64,000 nucleotides of DNA from Sphingomonas pokkalii (GTDB lineage: Bacteria > Pseudomonadota > Alphaproteobacteria > Sphingomonadales > Sphingomonadaceae): assembly GCF_003096275.1 (NCBI RefSeq), contig NZ_QENQ01000001.1, positions 1,856,731-1,920,730 of the forward strand, given 5' to 3'. The stretch's first letter is position 1. The number at the start of each line of letters is the position of its first letter. The position numbers were made by a program, and so were the translations under genes. Below the pieces are notes generated by a model that saw only the letters and a list, made by a program, of their open reading frames with translations, was not told the origin of the DNA and did no database searches. Shown here one piece after another: positions 28,768 to 36,963 of the stretch.

Positions 28768-29655
28768 ATGTCGCGCGTTCATATCGTCGTTTTCGACCGC
28801 ACACCCCAATGGACCATCATGAAGGAGGATATCTATACCAGCCTTCTTCATTGGTTGACGCAGATCGGGCATGTGGTGACAATCGAGACGCGTTCATTCG
28901 AGCCGAACGCGCTCAACATAATCATCGGTCTTCAATATCTCACCCCACAGGAAATAGACGATATTGCAGCCTCCCCCTATGAATTTGGGGTCTTCGACGT
29001 TGAATACATCGCCGCCGGCATGGTGAATTTCAAGCCGGAGACATCGTGGCTTTTCGCCGAACGGTCCCGAAAGTTTCGCGACCGATGCCGGTTCTTTTTA
29101 TCCTATTTTGAGGAAAGCGTCCGCGAAATGGCGCGCCTGGGGGTTTTTTCCCGGCAGATCATGCCCGGTTACGTAAAGACCTTCGAACCGGAGAGCGTGA
29201 TTGCCGAACACGACAGGACCATCGACCTCTATTTCTTCGGCAATGTCGATGCGCATCGCGCCGCCGTTCTGGAGCGGATCGAGAAGACGGTGCCGGTGCT
29301 GGTGCAAACGCCCTCACAGGCCACACCGCTATTTCTGCGCAATGCCCGTGCCGCGCGGTCGAAAATCGTCCTGAGCCTCGGGCGGGCGCTGCCTTTTACT
29401 CATATCGGCCCGATGCGGCTGGTGGAAATGGCGCATCTGCGCACGTTCGTCCTGTCTGAAGCGCCGGCGGTTGCCCAACCGGATCTGGACGGGCTGTGCG
29501 GTTATTGGTCGGCGGCGGAAGATCCGGGCGAGGTGGCCCGGGCCTGGCTTTTCGATCCCGAGCGCCGCCGCGCGCGCGCCGAGGCTGCGTTCGAACGGAT
29601 CAAGGCGTTCGATCCCCTGACCCCCCTTTCAGAGGCTTTGGAGCCGCGACCATGA
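28768..29655 (+). CDS. Putative GT-B-like glycosyltransferase
   Basis: A 295-aa protein starting 14 bases after the methyltransferase. The N-terminal half is Rossmann-like (SRVHIVVFDRTPQW, then ALNIIIGLQYLTPQEIDD). The C-terminal half has the shape of a group-1/CgeB-type glycosyltransferase (LYFFGNVDAHR, HIGPMRLVEMAHLRTFVLSE, then a segment like the usual E-x7-E sugar-nucleotide region). No unambiguous catalytic motif is visible, so it is a tentative call supported by context. Its stop overlaps the start of the next gene in an ATGA. Confidence 0.5.
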   Translation: MSRVHIVVFDRTPQWTIMKEDIYTSLLHWLTQIGHVVTIETRSFEPNALNIIIGLQYLTPQEIDDIAASPYEFGVFDVEYIAAGMVNFKPETSWLFAERSRKFRDRCRFFLSYFEESVREMARLGVFSRQIMPGYVKTFEPESVIAEHDRTIDLYFFGNVDAHRAAVLERIEKTVPVLVQTPSQATPLFLRNARAARSKIVLSLGRALPFTHIGPMRLVEMAHLRTFVLSEAPAVAQPDLDGLCGYWSAAEDPGEVARAWLFDPERRRARAEAAFERIKAFDPLTPLSEALEPRP

Positions 29656-31067
29656 CGACCGAAAGCGAACCGCGGCGGGTCGCGGCAATCATGATGATCC
29701 GCGACGAATGCGATATCATCGAGGCGAATATCAGGCATCATGCGCGCCTCGGCGTCGATCATTTCGTGATTTTGGATCACGGTTCGGCCGATGGGACGGC
29801 GGACATCCTGCGCGCCCTGACTACCGAAGGATTGCCACTCACGGTTCTCACCTATGCCCGCGACGCCGAAATCGAGTTGTCGCAATGGTATGCGGCCCTG
29901 TTTGCGCGGGTGCGCGAACTGGGCGCCGAAATCGTCGTCCAGATCGACGGCGACGAGTTCTGGCATCTCACGACTGGCAGCTTCGCCAAGCTCGACTGGA
30001 GTGCGCCAGTCATCACCGCCCCGCGCTTCAACATGTTCGCGCCGCGCGCGGCGGTCGGCTCACCCGACGGCGCGCCAATGACCCATATCTATCGCAACCG
30101 GCGCCCCTTTCACCCCGAAGACTATCGCAGCCGGGTGACCCGCGGCGACCGCGATATCGCGTTCGACTATCCAATCCATATGGTCCGAATAGAGCCCAAG
30201 GTCGTCTTCCTTCTCGAGGAGATGGGAGAGATCATGATGGCGGGGCACGGGATCATTTCGCACGCTGGGGAAATGCTGCAGCCGAAGCCGGATGGATCGG
30301 CGGTGATCTTCCATTATCCATTACGCAGCTTCGAGCAGTTTGCCAAAAAAGTTGCTGCCTTCGGTACGGTTTTTGAAAAGCATCCCCATCTCGATCGCGG
30401 AATTTCTTGGCAAACGCGCTATCTCTGGGAACTCGACGAACCCGGCGCACTGGAACGCGCGTTTCTTCGCTGCTTCCCGGATGAGGCGGAACTGCGCCAC
30501 TGGATCGACACGGGCGTCCTGGTCCGCGATACCCGAATGGCCCGCGATCTCACGGATGGCCCAGGCACATTGGATGCCGAGCTTGACCACCTTGCGATAA
30601 CGGCTGACCGCGTGATTATGGATCTCATCGAGGATCTGTCCGTCGAACAACGGGCGGCAGCAGCCGGGATAACCGCCGAGCGAAACCATGCGCTCGACGA
30701 GCGGGCCAGCTGGACGGCAGAGCGGAACGGACTGGTGGGCGCCCTGGATCTGGCAGCGCAAGAACGCGATCTGGCCGTCGCCGAAAAAAGCCAGCTCGGC
30801 GCGGAGATCGCGCAGGTCGCCAGCGGGCGCGATGCCGCAGTCGCCCAGCAGCGACGCCTGACAGAGGAACTTGCCCGCCTCTCGGAGGAACGTGACTTTC
30901 TCGCCGCGGAAACAGATCGCCTGGCGACCGAGCTGGCCAACGTCAGCGGCGCACATGGCGGTCTTGTCGCCCATTGCGCCGTCTTGTCCGAAGAACTCAA
31001 CCAGATCCGCAGCCAGCGCGCCCGGCCATGGGTGTCGCGATTGCCGGCATGGATGCGGCGGCACTAG
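29652..31067 (+). CDS. Family 2-like glycosyltransferase with C-terminal coiled coil
   Basis: A 471-aa protein. Residues 1-300 form a GT-A domain of the glyco_tranf_2_4 type: VAAIMMIRDECDIIEANIRH, then HFVILDHGSADGTADIL, and a DxD-like QIDGDEFW. Residues from about 330 to 455 form a long Ala/Glu/Arg-rich coiled coil (AQERDLAVAEKSQLGAEIAQ) that may drive oligomerisation or anchor the enzyme to a partner. The start at ATG 29652 overlaps the previous stop. Probably adds a sugar to a surface polysaccharide. Confidence 0.8.
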   Translation: MTTESEPRRVAAIMMIRDECDIIEANIRHHARLGVDHFVILDHGSADGTADILRALTTEGLPLTVLTYARDAEIELSQWYAALFARVRELGAEIVVQIDGDEFWHLTTGSFAKLDWSAPVITAPRFNMFAPRAAVGSPDGAPMTHIYRNRRPFHPEDYRSRVTRGDRDIAFDYPIHMVRIEPKVVFLLEEMGEIMMAGHGIISHAGEMLQPKPDGSAVIFHYPLRSFEQFAKKVAAFGTVFEKHPHLDRGISWQTRYLWELDEPGALERAFLRCFPDEAELRHWIDTGVLVRDTRMARDLTDGPGTLDAELDHLAITADRVIMDLIEDLSVEQRAAAAGITAERNHALDERASWTAERNGLVGALDLAAQERDLAVAEKSQLGAEIAQVASGRDAAVAQQRRLTEELARLSEERDFLAAETDRLATELANVSGAHGGLVAHCAVLSEELNQIRSQRARPWVSRLPAWMRRH

Positions 31068-31204
31068 GGCGCACCCTGGAGCGTACATCGAAGATGTCGG
31101 AGACAGGCGGATACTGCGGGGAAGCGATAGCGTCCCGGCCTCGCTTCACAAAGATATCCCTGACCAAGCCGAATGACGCCCGACCGACCTCCACCAGCGG
31201 TGTA

Positions 31205-32206
31205 TCACGCGGCCTTGAACGCGCGCGCATCCGCCCCCTTGGCGGACAACAGGGCATCAAAATAGGCGATGGTCCGGACCAAGCCGTCGCGCAGCGACAC
31301 GACCGGCACCCACGCTAGTTGCGCCTCCGCGAGGCGTATGTCCGGCTGGCGTTGCTTGGGATCATCCTGCGGCAAGGGCCGCTCCACGATGACGGAGCGC
31401 GCGCCCACCAGGTCGATCACCAGTTCCGCCAGTTGGCGGATGGTGCATTCCACCGGATTACCCAAATTCATGGGCCCCACCACATCGCCATGGCTCTCCA
31501 TCATCGCCACCAGCCCGCGTACCAGATCGTCCACATAACAGAAGGACCGTGTCTGCGAGCCATCGCCGAAAAGGGTAATGTCTTCGCCGCGCAGGGCCTG
31601 CACGATGAAATTGGAAACCACGCGCCCGTCGTCCGGGTGCATGCGCGGGCCATAGGTGTTGAAGATGCGCACCACCTTGATGGCGAGGTTGTGCTGGCGG
31701 CGATAATCGAAAAACAGCGTCTCCGCGCAGCGTTTGCCTTCATCGTAGCAGGAACGCGGCCCGATGGGATTGACATTGCCCCAATAGTCCTCGGTCTGAG
31801 GGTGTGCCACGGGATCGCCATAGACTTCGGAGGTTGAGGCCTGGAGGATCGGGGCCCCCAGCCGCTTGGCCAGACCCAGCATATTGATGACGCCGAGAAC
31901 GCTAGTCTTCAACGTTTGCACCGGATCCAACTGATAGTGCACTGGCGAGGCAGGACAGGCGAGATTGTAAATCTCGTCCACATCGACGTGCAGCGGATGG
32001 GTGATGTCGTGCTGCTGTATCTCGAACCGTGACTGATCGAGCATAGATTGTAGATTGTTGCGAGCGCCCGTCGAGAAATTGTCGATGCATAGCACTTCGT
32101 GTCCACGCGCCAGCAGGGCCTCACACAGGTGCGAGCCCACAAACCCGGCCCCGCCGGTTACAGCGATGCGCTTCGGCAGCGAGCCGTTCGGAATGACGTG
32201 GACCAT
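31205..32206 (-). CDS. uxs: UDP-glucuronate decarboxylase (UDP-xylose synthase) type SDR
   Basis: A 333-aa extended short-chain dehydrogenase. The NAD-binding motif is [18 protein letters not shown]. Substrate/catalytic elements are [20 protein letters not shown] then [16 protein letters not shown], with the Y-x3-K pair; this block is characteristic of UDP-glucuronate decarboxylase, which makes UDP-xylose. ATG 32206 has an AGGGGGA upstream. Convergent with the glycosyltransferase group, it would supply UDP-xylose or a related donor for it. The IS3 element lies 52 bases upstream of its start and may have replaced its native promoter. Confidence 0.87.
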   Translation of the reverse strand: MVHVIPNGSLPKRIAVTGGAGFVGSHLCEALLARGHEVLCIDNFSTGARNNLQSMLDQSRFEIQQHDITHPLHVDVDEIYNLACPASPVHYQLDPVQTLKTSVLGVINMLGLAKRLGAPILQASTSEVYGDPVAHPQTEDYWGNVNPIGPRSCYDEGKRCAETLFFDYRRQHNLAIKVVRIFNTYGPRMHPDDGRVVSNFIVQALRGEDITLFGDGSQTRSFCYVDDLVRGLVAMMESHGDVVGPMNLGNPVECTIRQLAELVIDLVGARSVIVERPLPQDDPKQRQPDIRLAEAQLAWVPVVSLRDGLVRTIAYFDALLSAKGADARAFKAA

Positions 32207-32275
32207 AGTTTTCCCCCTCGACATTAGGCCGTGCCCAACAACCGCTGCAGCACCCGGTGAGTAGCCCCTAGCTTT

Positions 32276-33199
32276 CTAGACGCCTTCCGCGTTCAGAACC
32301 TGCTGCCGTTCGAACCGGACGGGCGACAGCATCTCGTTCCTGACCTGCTTGCGCATCGGGTTGTAGAACATCTCGATGTAATCGAACACGTCCTGCCGGG
32401 CTTCCTCCCGGTTTTTGTAACTCCTGCGCCGGATGCGCTCCCGCTTGAGCGAGGAGAAGAAACTCTCGGCGACGGCGTTATCATGGCCGTTGCCGCGGCG
32501 GCGCATCAAGTGCTCAAGATTGCGCGCGCGTAGGAAGGCTGCCCAGTCCGTGCTGGTGAACTGCGCGCCCTGGTCCGAGTGGATCAACACCCGGTGCCTC
32601 GGCTTGCGTCGAGATACCGCCATGTGCAGCGGCTGCAGCACCACATCGGTGGTCTGCCGGCGCTGCATCGACCACCCTCCGCAGCCTTTCCAACGATGCT
32701 CCGCATCGCCGGAACCTTTGGCTGCTCCGCCCACCACGCGGCGGGAATACAGGTCGATCACGACCGCCAGATAGGCGAAGCCTTCCAGGGTTCGAATGTA
32801 GGTGATGTCTGTTACCCAGGCCTGGTCGGGCGCAGCCACGTCGAACTGTCGATCCAGCGTGTTGTCGACCGCCAGGGACGGCTTGCCGCCATGGCTGCCG
32901 GGCCTGCGCTTGTAGCCGATCTGCGCCTTGATGCCCGCCAGCCGGGTCAGCCTGGCAACTCGGTTGGGGCAGCAGGTCTCGCCGTGATCCAACAGGTCGT
33001 CGTGCAGCTTGCGGTAGCCATAGACCCTGCCGCTGTCGTTCCACGCCCGCCGGAGCAGCTCCGTCTGCCGACCCGCTGGCTCAGTGGGCTCTTTTGCCAA
33101 GCATAAAAGCCACTTGGCTGCACGGCAAGGCACCGGCACATCGCCCGCACGCCAAAACGATTGCGATGCTCGGCAATGAACGCGTATCTCACTTTGCAT
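32276..33199 (-). CDS. IS3-family transposase OrfB (DDE domain)
   Basis: The reading frame includes the HTH_21-like region (SGRVYGYRKLHDDLLDHGET) and the rve integrase core: first Asp in WVTDITYIRT, second in VLIHSDQGAQFTS, and final Glu in DNAVAESFFSSLK. The upstream part probably joins OrfA by programmed -1 frameshifting in the 33189-33199 overlap, as is known for IS3 elements. An 18-codon palindromic insertion lies between YSRRVVG and WSMQ, inside the catalytic core after the first Asp, which may impair activity. Confidence 0.85.
   Translation of the reverse strand: MQSEIRVHCRASQSFWRAGDVPVPCRAAKWLLCLAKEPTEPAGRQTELLRRAWNDSGRVYGYRKLHDDLLDHGETCCPNRVARLTRLAGIKAQIGYKRRPGSHGGKPSLAVDNTLDRQFDVAAPDQAWVTDITYIRTLEGFAYLAVVIDLYSRRVVGGAAKGSGDAEHRWKGCGGWSMQRRQTTDVVLQPLHMAVSRRKPRHRVLIHSDQGAQFTSTDWAAFLRARNLEHLMRRRGNGHDNAVAESFFSSLKRERIRRRSYKNREEARQDVFDYIEMFYNPMRKQVRNEMLSPVRFERQQVLNAEGV
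32675..32728. repeat. 54-bp imperfect palindrome inserted in the transposase gene
   Basis: IS3 transposases of this type normally read RRVVGWSM without a gap; here 54 bases intervene, exactly 18 codons, keeping the frame. The insert has arms of about 20 bases beginning GCAGCC and ending GGCTGC around a GATGC-TCC-GCATC core. It looks like a small REP-type mobile palindrome. Confidence 0.6.
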
Positions 33200-33416
33200 C
33201 CCGAGCGAAATACGCGGTGGCTTTTTTTAGGATGTCGCGCTCCTCGGTCACCCGGGCCAGCTCGCGCTTCAGCTGGCGGATCTCCGCGTCCTTGCCGGCA
33301 TCGCCTGCCCCCACCTTCGCCAGCTGCCGCTTCCACGAATACAGCGAGTGCTGGCTGACGCCCAGACGCTGCGACACCTCCGCTACGGGATAGCCGCGCT
33401 CGGTGATCTGGGCCAC
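33189..33416 (-). CDS. IS3-family transposase OrfA
   Basis: It encodes the OrfA helix-turn-helix (AEVSQRLGVSQHSLYSWKRQ) and the leucine-zipper-like tail (AEIRQLKRELARVTEERDIL, then KKATAYFARD). The first ~17 residues of the family (KGKPNFGDAFKRDGV) are encoded just upstream in the same frame, but no normal start codon was found there, so translation may begin weakly or at GTG 33416. OrfA binds the IS ends and is fused to OrfB by frameshifting. Confidence 0.75.
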   Translation of the reverse strand: MAQITERGYPVAEVSQRLGVSQHSLYSWKRQLAKVGAGDAGKDAEIRQLKRELARVTEERDILKKATAYFARDAK

Positions 33417-33608
33417 CCCGTCACGCTTGAATGCATCGCCGAAATTGGGCTTCCCCTTCCTCGCCTCCTGTCCCCAAATTTAGGATCCAAGGCGTCCCGA
33501 AATCTAGGGGCTGATCAGAACCTTGAGTCTCGCTACAGTCATCTCGCTCACACAACCCCACGCTCGGGAGGTGGACCCTCGGCGAATTCGGCGCGGTTCA
33601 GTCCGCGA

Positions 33609-34424
33609 TCAGCGCGGGTTTCGCAGCGCCTTTTCGCCTTCCGCCAGCGCTGCCGCAGTCCAGTCGAGCAACGCAGCGATGAAACGCTCACCAGGTTCAT
33701 CCAGCATCGCATGGCGTTCGATGCTCTCGCCGCTTTCGGCAACGCGCGGAACATTGCGGCCCAGCAGCGTTAGGATGTCTGCGCGCCGGGCAGGATCGCT
33801 ATCTGCTCGCAGCATGGCGAGATCGAGTTCGATCACGTGGACGAACGAATAATGCGCGTGCAGCAGCGCGGTCATTGGGCGCGGGCGCCCGACGACAGGG
33901 CTGTGGAAAACTTGGTCGGGCGGGTTGCGGATGATCCGGATGGCGGCCTCATTGTCCACGCCCATTGCACGCAATTTGTGATGCGCGGTCTCATGCACAA
34001 TCGCTTGGGCGGTGCCGAGCGGGCATTCGGTGGTCATGGCGATTACACCGAACCGGTCACGGACATTGTGGCTGCACGAGCCCAGGCGAGATCTGTGGGA
34101 CGCCTCTGAATCCGCGAAGGGCTGAATCTGATGGACGATGCGCGGCCATTGCCGCGCCATTGCAGGCCAGTGCCGGACCAGCGCGACCGCCTCTGTCACC
34201 GTGGCCGGAACATCATCAAGCGGTACGAAGCGCGGCCCGGGCAGGACCGGTCCGCCATGTGGTCCGACGCTAACCGTGCCTTCGACGCGCGCTGCCTCTG
34301 CGGGGGCAGCGGGCGGTGGGTCGACGGGATGCCATGGCGGCGGACTGGCCTCGATCAGCCATTCAATCGCCGCGGTGTCGGAACCATCCTCCTGTGGCTT
34401 TGCCACACGTCCCCAATCAATCAT
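33609..34424 (-). CDS. HExxH-type putative RiPP peptide beta-hydroxylase
   Basis: A 271-aa protein with a central metal-binding motif VHETAHHKL (His144-Glu-Thr-Ala-His148) and a downstream block GRPRPMTALLHAHYSFVHVI, then LDLAMLRADSD. This pattern matches the HEXXH modification proteins that accompany radical SAM RiPP enzymes, now annotated as alpha-ketoglutarate-dependent peptide beta-hydroxylases rather than proteases. The start at ATG 34424 overlaps the upstream gene in an ATGA. It is the last gene of the operon; the IS3 element begins about 90 bases beyond its stop. Family from motif memory; substrate residue unknown. Confidence 0.75.
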   Translation of the reverse strand: MIDWGRVAKPQEDGSDTAAIEWLIEASPPPWHPVDPPPAAPAEAARVEGTVSVGPHGGPVLPGPRFVPLDDVPATVTEAVALVRHWPAMARQWPRIVHQIQPFADSEASHRSRLGSCSHNVRDRFGVIAMTTECPLGTAQAIVHETAHHKLRAMGVDNEAAIRIIRNPPDQVFHSPVVGRPRPMTALLHAHYSFVHVIELDLAMLRADSDPARRADILTLLGRNVPRVAESGESIERHAMLDEPGERFIAALLDWTAAALAEGEKALRNPR

Positions 34425-35791
34425 GCCGTCACCCGGGCGCTGCATGTTGTCGCATCGGTCGCCTCGATCTGCAGTCCGGCAGCCTGCGCCAGCGCTGCCA
34501 GACTGCCGAAGCGCCGCAGCGCGCGATCGCTGGCATAGAGTGCGACCAGCCTATGGCGCGCCAGGGCGGCGCGAAGGGTAGCGCCCCCCTGGTCGGCACG
34601 CGACACGAGCGGCTCGGGATCGACAAAGGCGAGGCGCCCCTCGGTTTCGCCGTCCGGCAGATCACGCGGGTCGATCACGAACCTATGCTGCGGGCCGGGC
34701 AAGCGCGCGCGGGCTAGGGTGATGGCAGCAGGAGCATCATCCACCCCCAGAAAGCGCAGGCGCGGGTTGATCTCGGCCACCATCTCCCCGAGTAGACCGT
34801 CGCCGCACGGATAATGCAGCACATCGCCAGCCCCGCCGCGAAGCGCGGCGGACCATTGCCAGAGCAAGCCCGCGTACCGCGCGCGATGGGCATAGGGACT
34901 GTCGAAACCCGCCCGCTCCCATTCCTGGGACAGCCCGAGCGCTTTCAGCGGCTCGGCCGAGCGCGACGGCAGCAGTCGTTGGATGACCTCGGCGTAACGC
35001 GGATCGCGCGGGACGACGGGGCGGCTCGCACGCGGGTTGGCGACCACCTCGCAAGTCCCCGCGCCCACGAAGTGATGATAGCGAAAATACGGCGTGCTGA
35101 TCTCGGCAATGCCGCCCGTGGACGACCAGGTGACCGGCCATGCGCCAAGCCGATCGAGCCAGTCCCCAGCTTCCCGATCGATGGAAAGGGCAGTATCGAT
35201 GAAGCGATCGATCGCCTCGCGTGTCGGCGCGCAATCCGCTGCGCAGGGCACATGCCGGAGCGCACCGAGGCCCAAAGCGGAGAGCAGCAAATGCGCGTCG
35301 GGCACCTGGCCATGAGCGTTCGTCAGCATCGCCAGCATGGGATCCGCGCCGGCGGCGCGGCGCGCGGCGAACGCCCGCGCACAGCAGACCGGAAAGCCGA
35401 AACACCGGGAAATCGCCTCCACATCGCTCCCGGCAAGCACGGCGGAGACAAAGCTGCGGGCTCGAGAGGTGGTGATCAACACCGTGCAGCGCGCATCCTC
35501 CCCCTGCCCCAAGCGCCGCGCGGACAGCGGCACCGCCTCTAGCCCCGCCGCCGCAACCAAAGCCACCGCGTCGGCGAGATGGTCCAGCGCCACATTCACA
35601 GTGGTGGCGTCGATAGCGCCCGCAGCGACCAGCGCCATTTCCGCCGAGAGCGCCAGCCCGCGTAGCCGTTCCAGCCGCGGCGCCTGGAGCGACTGCTCTT
35701 TGGGCCCCGCCCAACCGATCCGATCCGGGTCGATCACACCCGATTCCACAGGATCGCCGGGCAATCGGGGCCAAGAGAGCGTGATCATCAT
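34421..35791 (-). CDS. Cys-motif domain fused to a methyltransferase-like domain
   Basis: A 456-aa protein with two parts. Residues about 1-260 include a cysteine-rich block: CFGFPVCCARAF (Cys130, 136, 137) and later VPCAADCAPT (Cys183, 187), reminiscent of DUF483-like proteins. Residues about 300-456 resemble a class I SAM methyltransferase, with a motif-I-like HYPCGDGLLGEM (about 326-337) and an acidic strand FLGVDDAPAAI (348-358). The ATG overlaps the stop of the SPASM gene. In the RiPP operon it may bind a metal or peptide and methylate or otherwise tailor it. No exact family recognised; function inferred only from context. Confidence 0.55.
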   Translation of the reverse strand: MMITLSWPRLPGDPVESGVIDPDRIGWAGPKEQSLQAPRLERLRGLALSAEMALVAAGAIDATTVNVALDHLADAVALVAAAGLEAVPLSARRLGQGEDARCTVLITTSRARSFVSAVLAGSDVEAISRCFGFPVCCARAFAARRAAGADPMLAMLTNAHGQVPDAHLLLSALGLGALRHVPCAADCAPTREAIDRFIDTALSIDREAGDWLDRLGAWPVTWSSTGGIAEISTPYFRYHHFVGAGTCEVVANPRASRPVVPRDPRYAEVIQRLLPSRSAEPLKALGLSQEWERAGFDSPYAHRARYAGLLWQWSAALRGGAGDVLHYPCGDGLLGEMVAEINPRLRFLGVDDAPAAITLARARLPGPQHRFVIDPRDLPDGETEGRLAFVDPEPLVSRADQGGATLRAALARHRLVALYASDRALRRFGSLAALAQAAGLQIEATDATTCSARVTA

Positions 35792-36963
35792 GCGGGGTCT
35801 TCGACCGCCATAGTCGCGATTGTGCGTAGCGTCGCCAGCGTCGGGTTGAGGCCCGCGCTCCACGCCTCGATCGCCAGACGTTCCATCGTAGCACGCTCGT
35901 CGGCGAGACTGAGCGGGACCACACCCTCCTCCAGAAGCATCGCCTCGGCATCTTCGAACAGGCCGAACCACAAAGGGCAATCGGCAGTGCGTCGGCGCCA
36001 ATCGCCCCCTTGCGCCATGCCGGGGCAATTGCCTTTGCACATCAGGAAAAAGCGGCAACCCTGGCACCCGCCCTCGGCTTGCGGCGTGGCATAGAGCGAG
36101 AGTTGGCGGGAATAGGCCGGCCGCGCCGCCTTGAGGTATCCGACACCGTCCTTGTTGGTGCGGCCGCAATTGGTCAGGCGGCCGTCCCCCTCCACGCCTG
36201 TCACCGCCCGCGTCGCATAGGGATCGCAGAGCTGAAAAACGCAGGAAGCGTCGGCGTCGTCGGCGCGCAACATCGCCGCTACCTCTCCAAAGACGTCGAA
36301 CCGCAATCCGGCCAGCTCGCCCTCGAGCGTGCGCAACGTCCGCATCACGCCCAGCGCCTCTGCCGGATCGAGCATCAGCCCTGCGCCGACATCGGCCGAA
36401 TCGACCTCCAGCACATGAAGCCGCACACGCCGGACCCCGATGCCATCCAGAAACCGCAGCCAATCACACAATAGCGGCAGCCGCGCCGCGCTGGCATTGG
36501 CCTGATGCAAGGTCACGATCACCGATGGCGGAGTCCCCCGCCGCGTCAGCGTTTCGATCAATCCCTCGGTATGGGCGGTGCCTTGGCGCGTCACCGCATC
36601 GCTCCCCGCCCAGCGTGCGGCGTTGAGCGCACCGGGCCCGTCGATCGAGACTCCCACGCGCACCCGGTAGCGATCGAACAGGTCGAGATGGTGGGGTGCC
36701 ACCAGCGTTCCGTTGGTCTGCAGCCCGCACCCGCCATGCGTCGCGAACCCATAAGCGAACAGCCGCTCGAGATCACGGTCGGGCACCATCATGATCTCGC
36801 CGCCGAACAGGACGAAAGGCTCGCCAATCCGCTCCAGCCGATCGATCATCGCGTCGACGCTGTAGCGCGATTCGACATTGCCGGCGGCGCGTATGCCCTC
36901 CTGATAGCAATAGACGCACTTGATGTTGCACTTCTCGCCGATCGGCCGAACCTCGACGCTCAT
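35788..36963 (-). CDS. Radical SAM/SPASM peptide-modifying enzyme
   Basis: A 391-aa radical SAM protein. The [4Fe-4S] motif is KCNIKCVYCY (Cys12, 16, 19), followed by GGE (LFGGEIMM) and a TIM-barrel. The C-terminal SPASM region has many Cys (CVFQLC, LTNCGRTNKDG, CQGCRFFLMCKGNCPG, then a final Cys in RRTADCPLW) for auxiliary clusters. SPASM enzymes in RiPP pathways usually form thioether, C-C or C-O crosslinks or epimerise residues. ATG 36963 overlaps the preceding stop in an ATGA. It lacks an obvious N-terminal precursor-recognition (RRE) domain. The exact reaction is unknown. Confidence 0.88.
   Translation of the reverse strand: MSVEVRPIGEKCNIKCVYCYQEGIRAAGNVESRYSVDAMIDRLERIGEPFVLFGGEIMMVPDRDLERLFAYGFATHGGCGLQTNGTLVAPHHLDLFDRYRVRVGVSIDGPGALNAARWAGSDAVTRQGTAHTEGLIETLTRRGTPPSVIVTLHQANASAARLPLLCDWLRFLDGIGVRRVRLHVLEVDSADVGAGLMLDPAEALGVMRTLRTLEGELAGLRFDVFGEVAAMLRADDADASCVFQLCDPYATRAVTGVEGDGRLTNCGRTNKDGVGYLKAARPAYSRQLSLYATPQAEGGCQGCRFFLMCKGNCPGMAQGGDWRRRTADCPLWFGLFEDAEAMLLEEGVVPLSLADERATMERLAIEAWSAGLNPTLATLRTIATMAVEDPA

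Larger units (their letters stand above)
32258..33517 (-). mobile_element. IS3-family insertion sequence, about 1.26 kb
   Basis: Two imperfect terminal inverted repeats bound the element: TGAGTAGCCCCTAGCTTTC at the left and, read inward from the right, TGATCAGCCCCTAGATTTC, both followed by a GACGCCTT after a two-base difference. It encodes OrfA and OrfB in the usual overlapping frames. No matching target duplication is seen (CGG at the left, GAA at the right), which suggests recombination between copies rather than a simple insertion. Confidence 0.85.

Noticed and set aside
33609..34424. HExxH protein as a zinc protease that cuts the RiPP leader
   Set aside because: The context with radical SAM genes and the motif surroundings fit the HExxH peptide-hydroxylase group better, though a protease role cannot be fully excluded without structure comparison.
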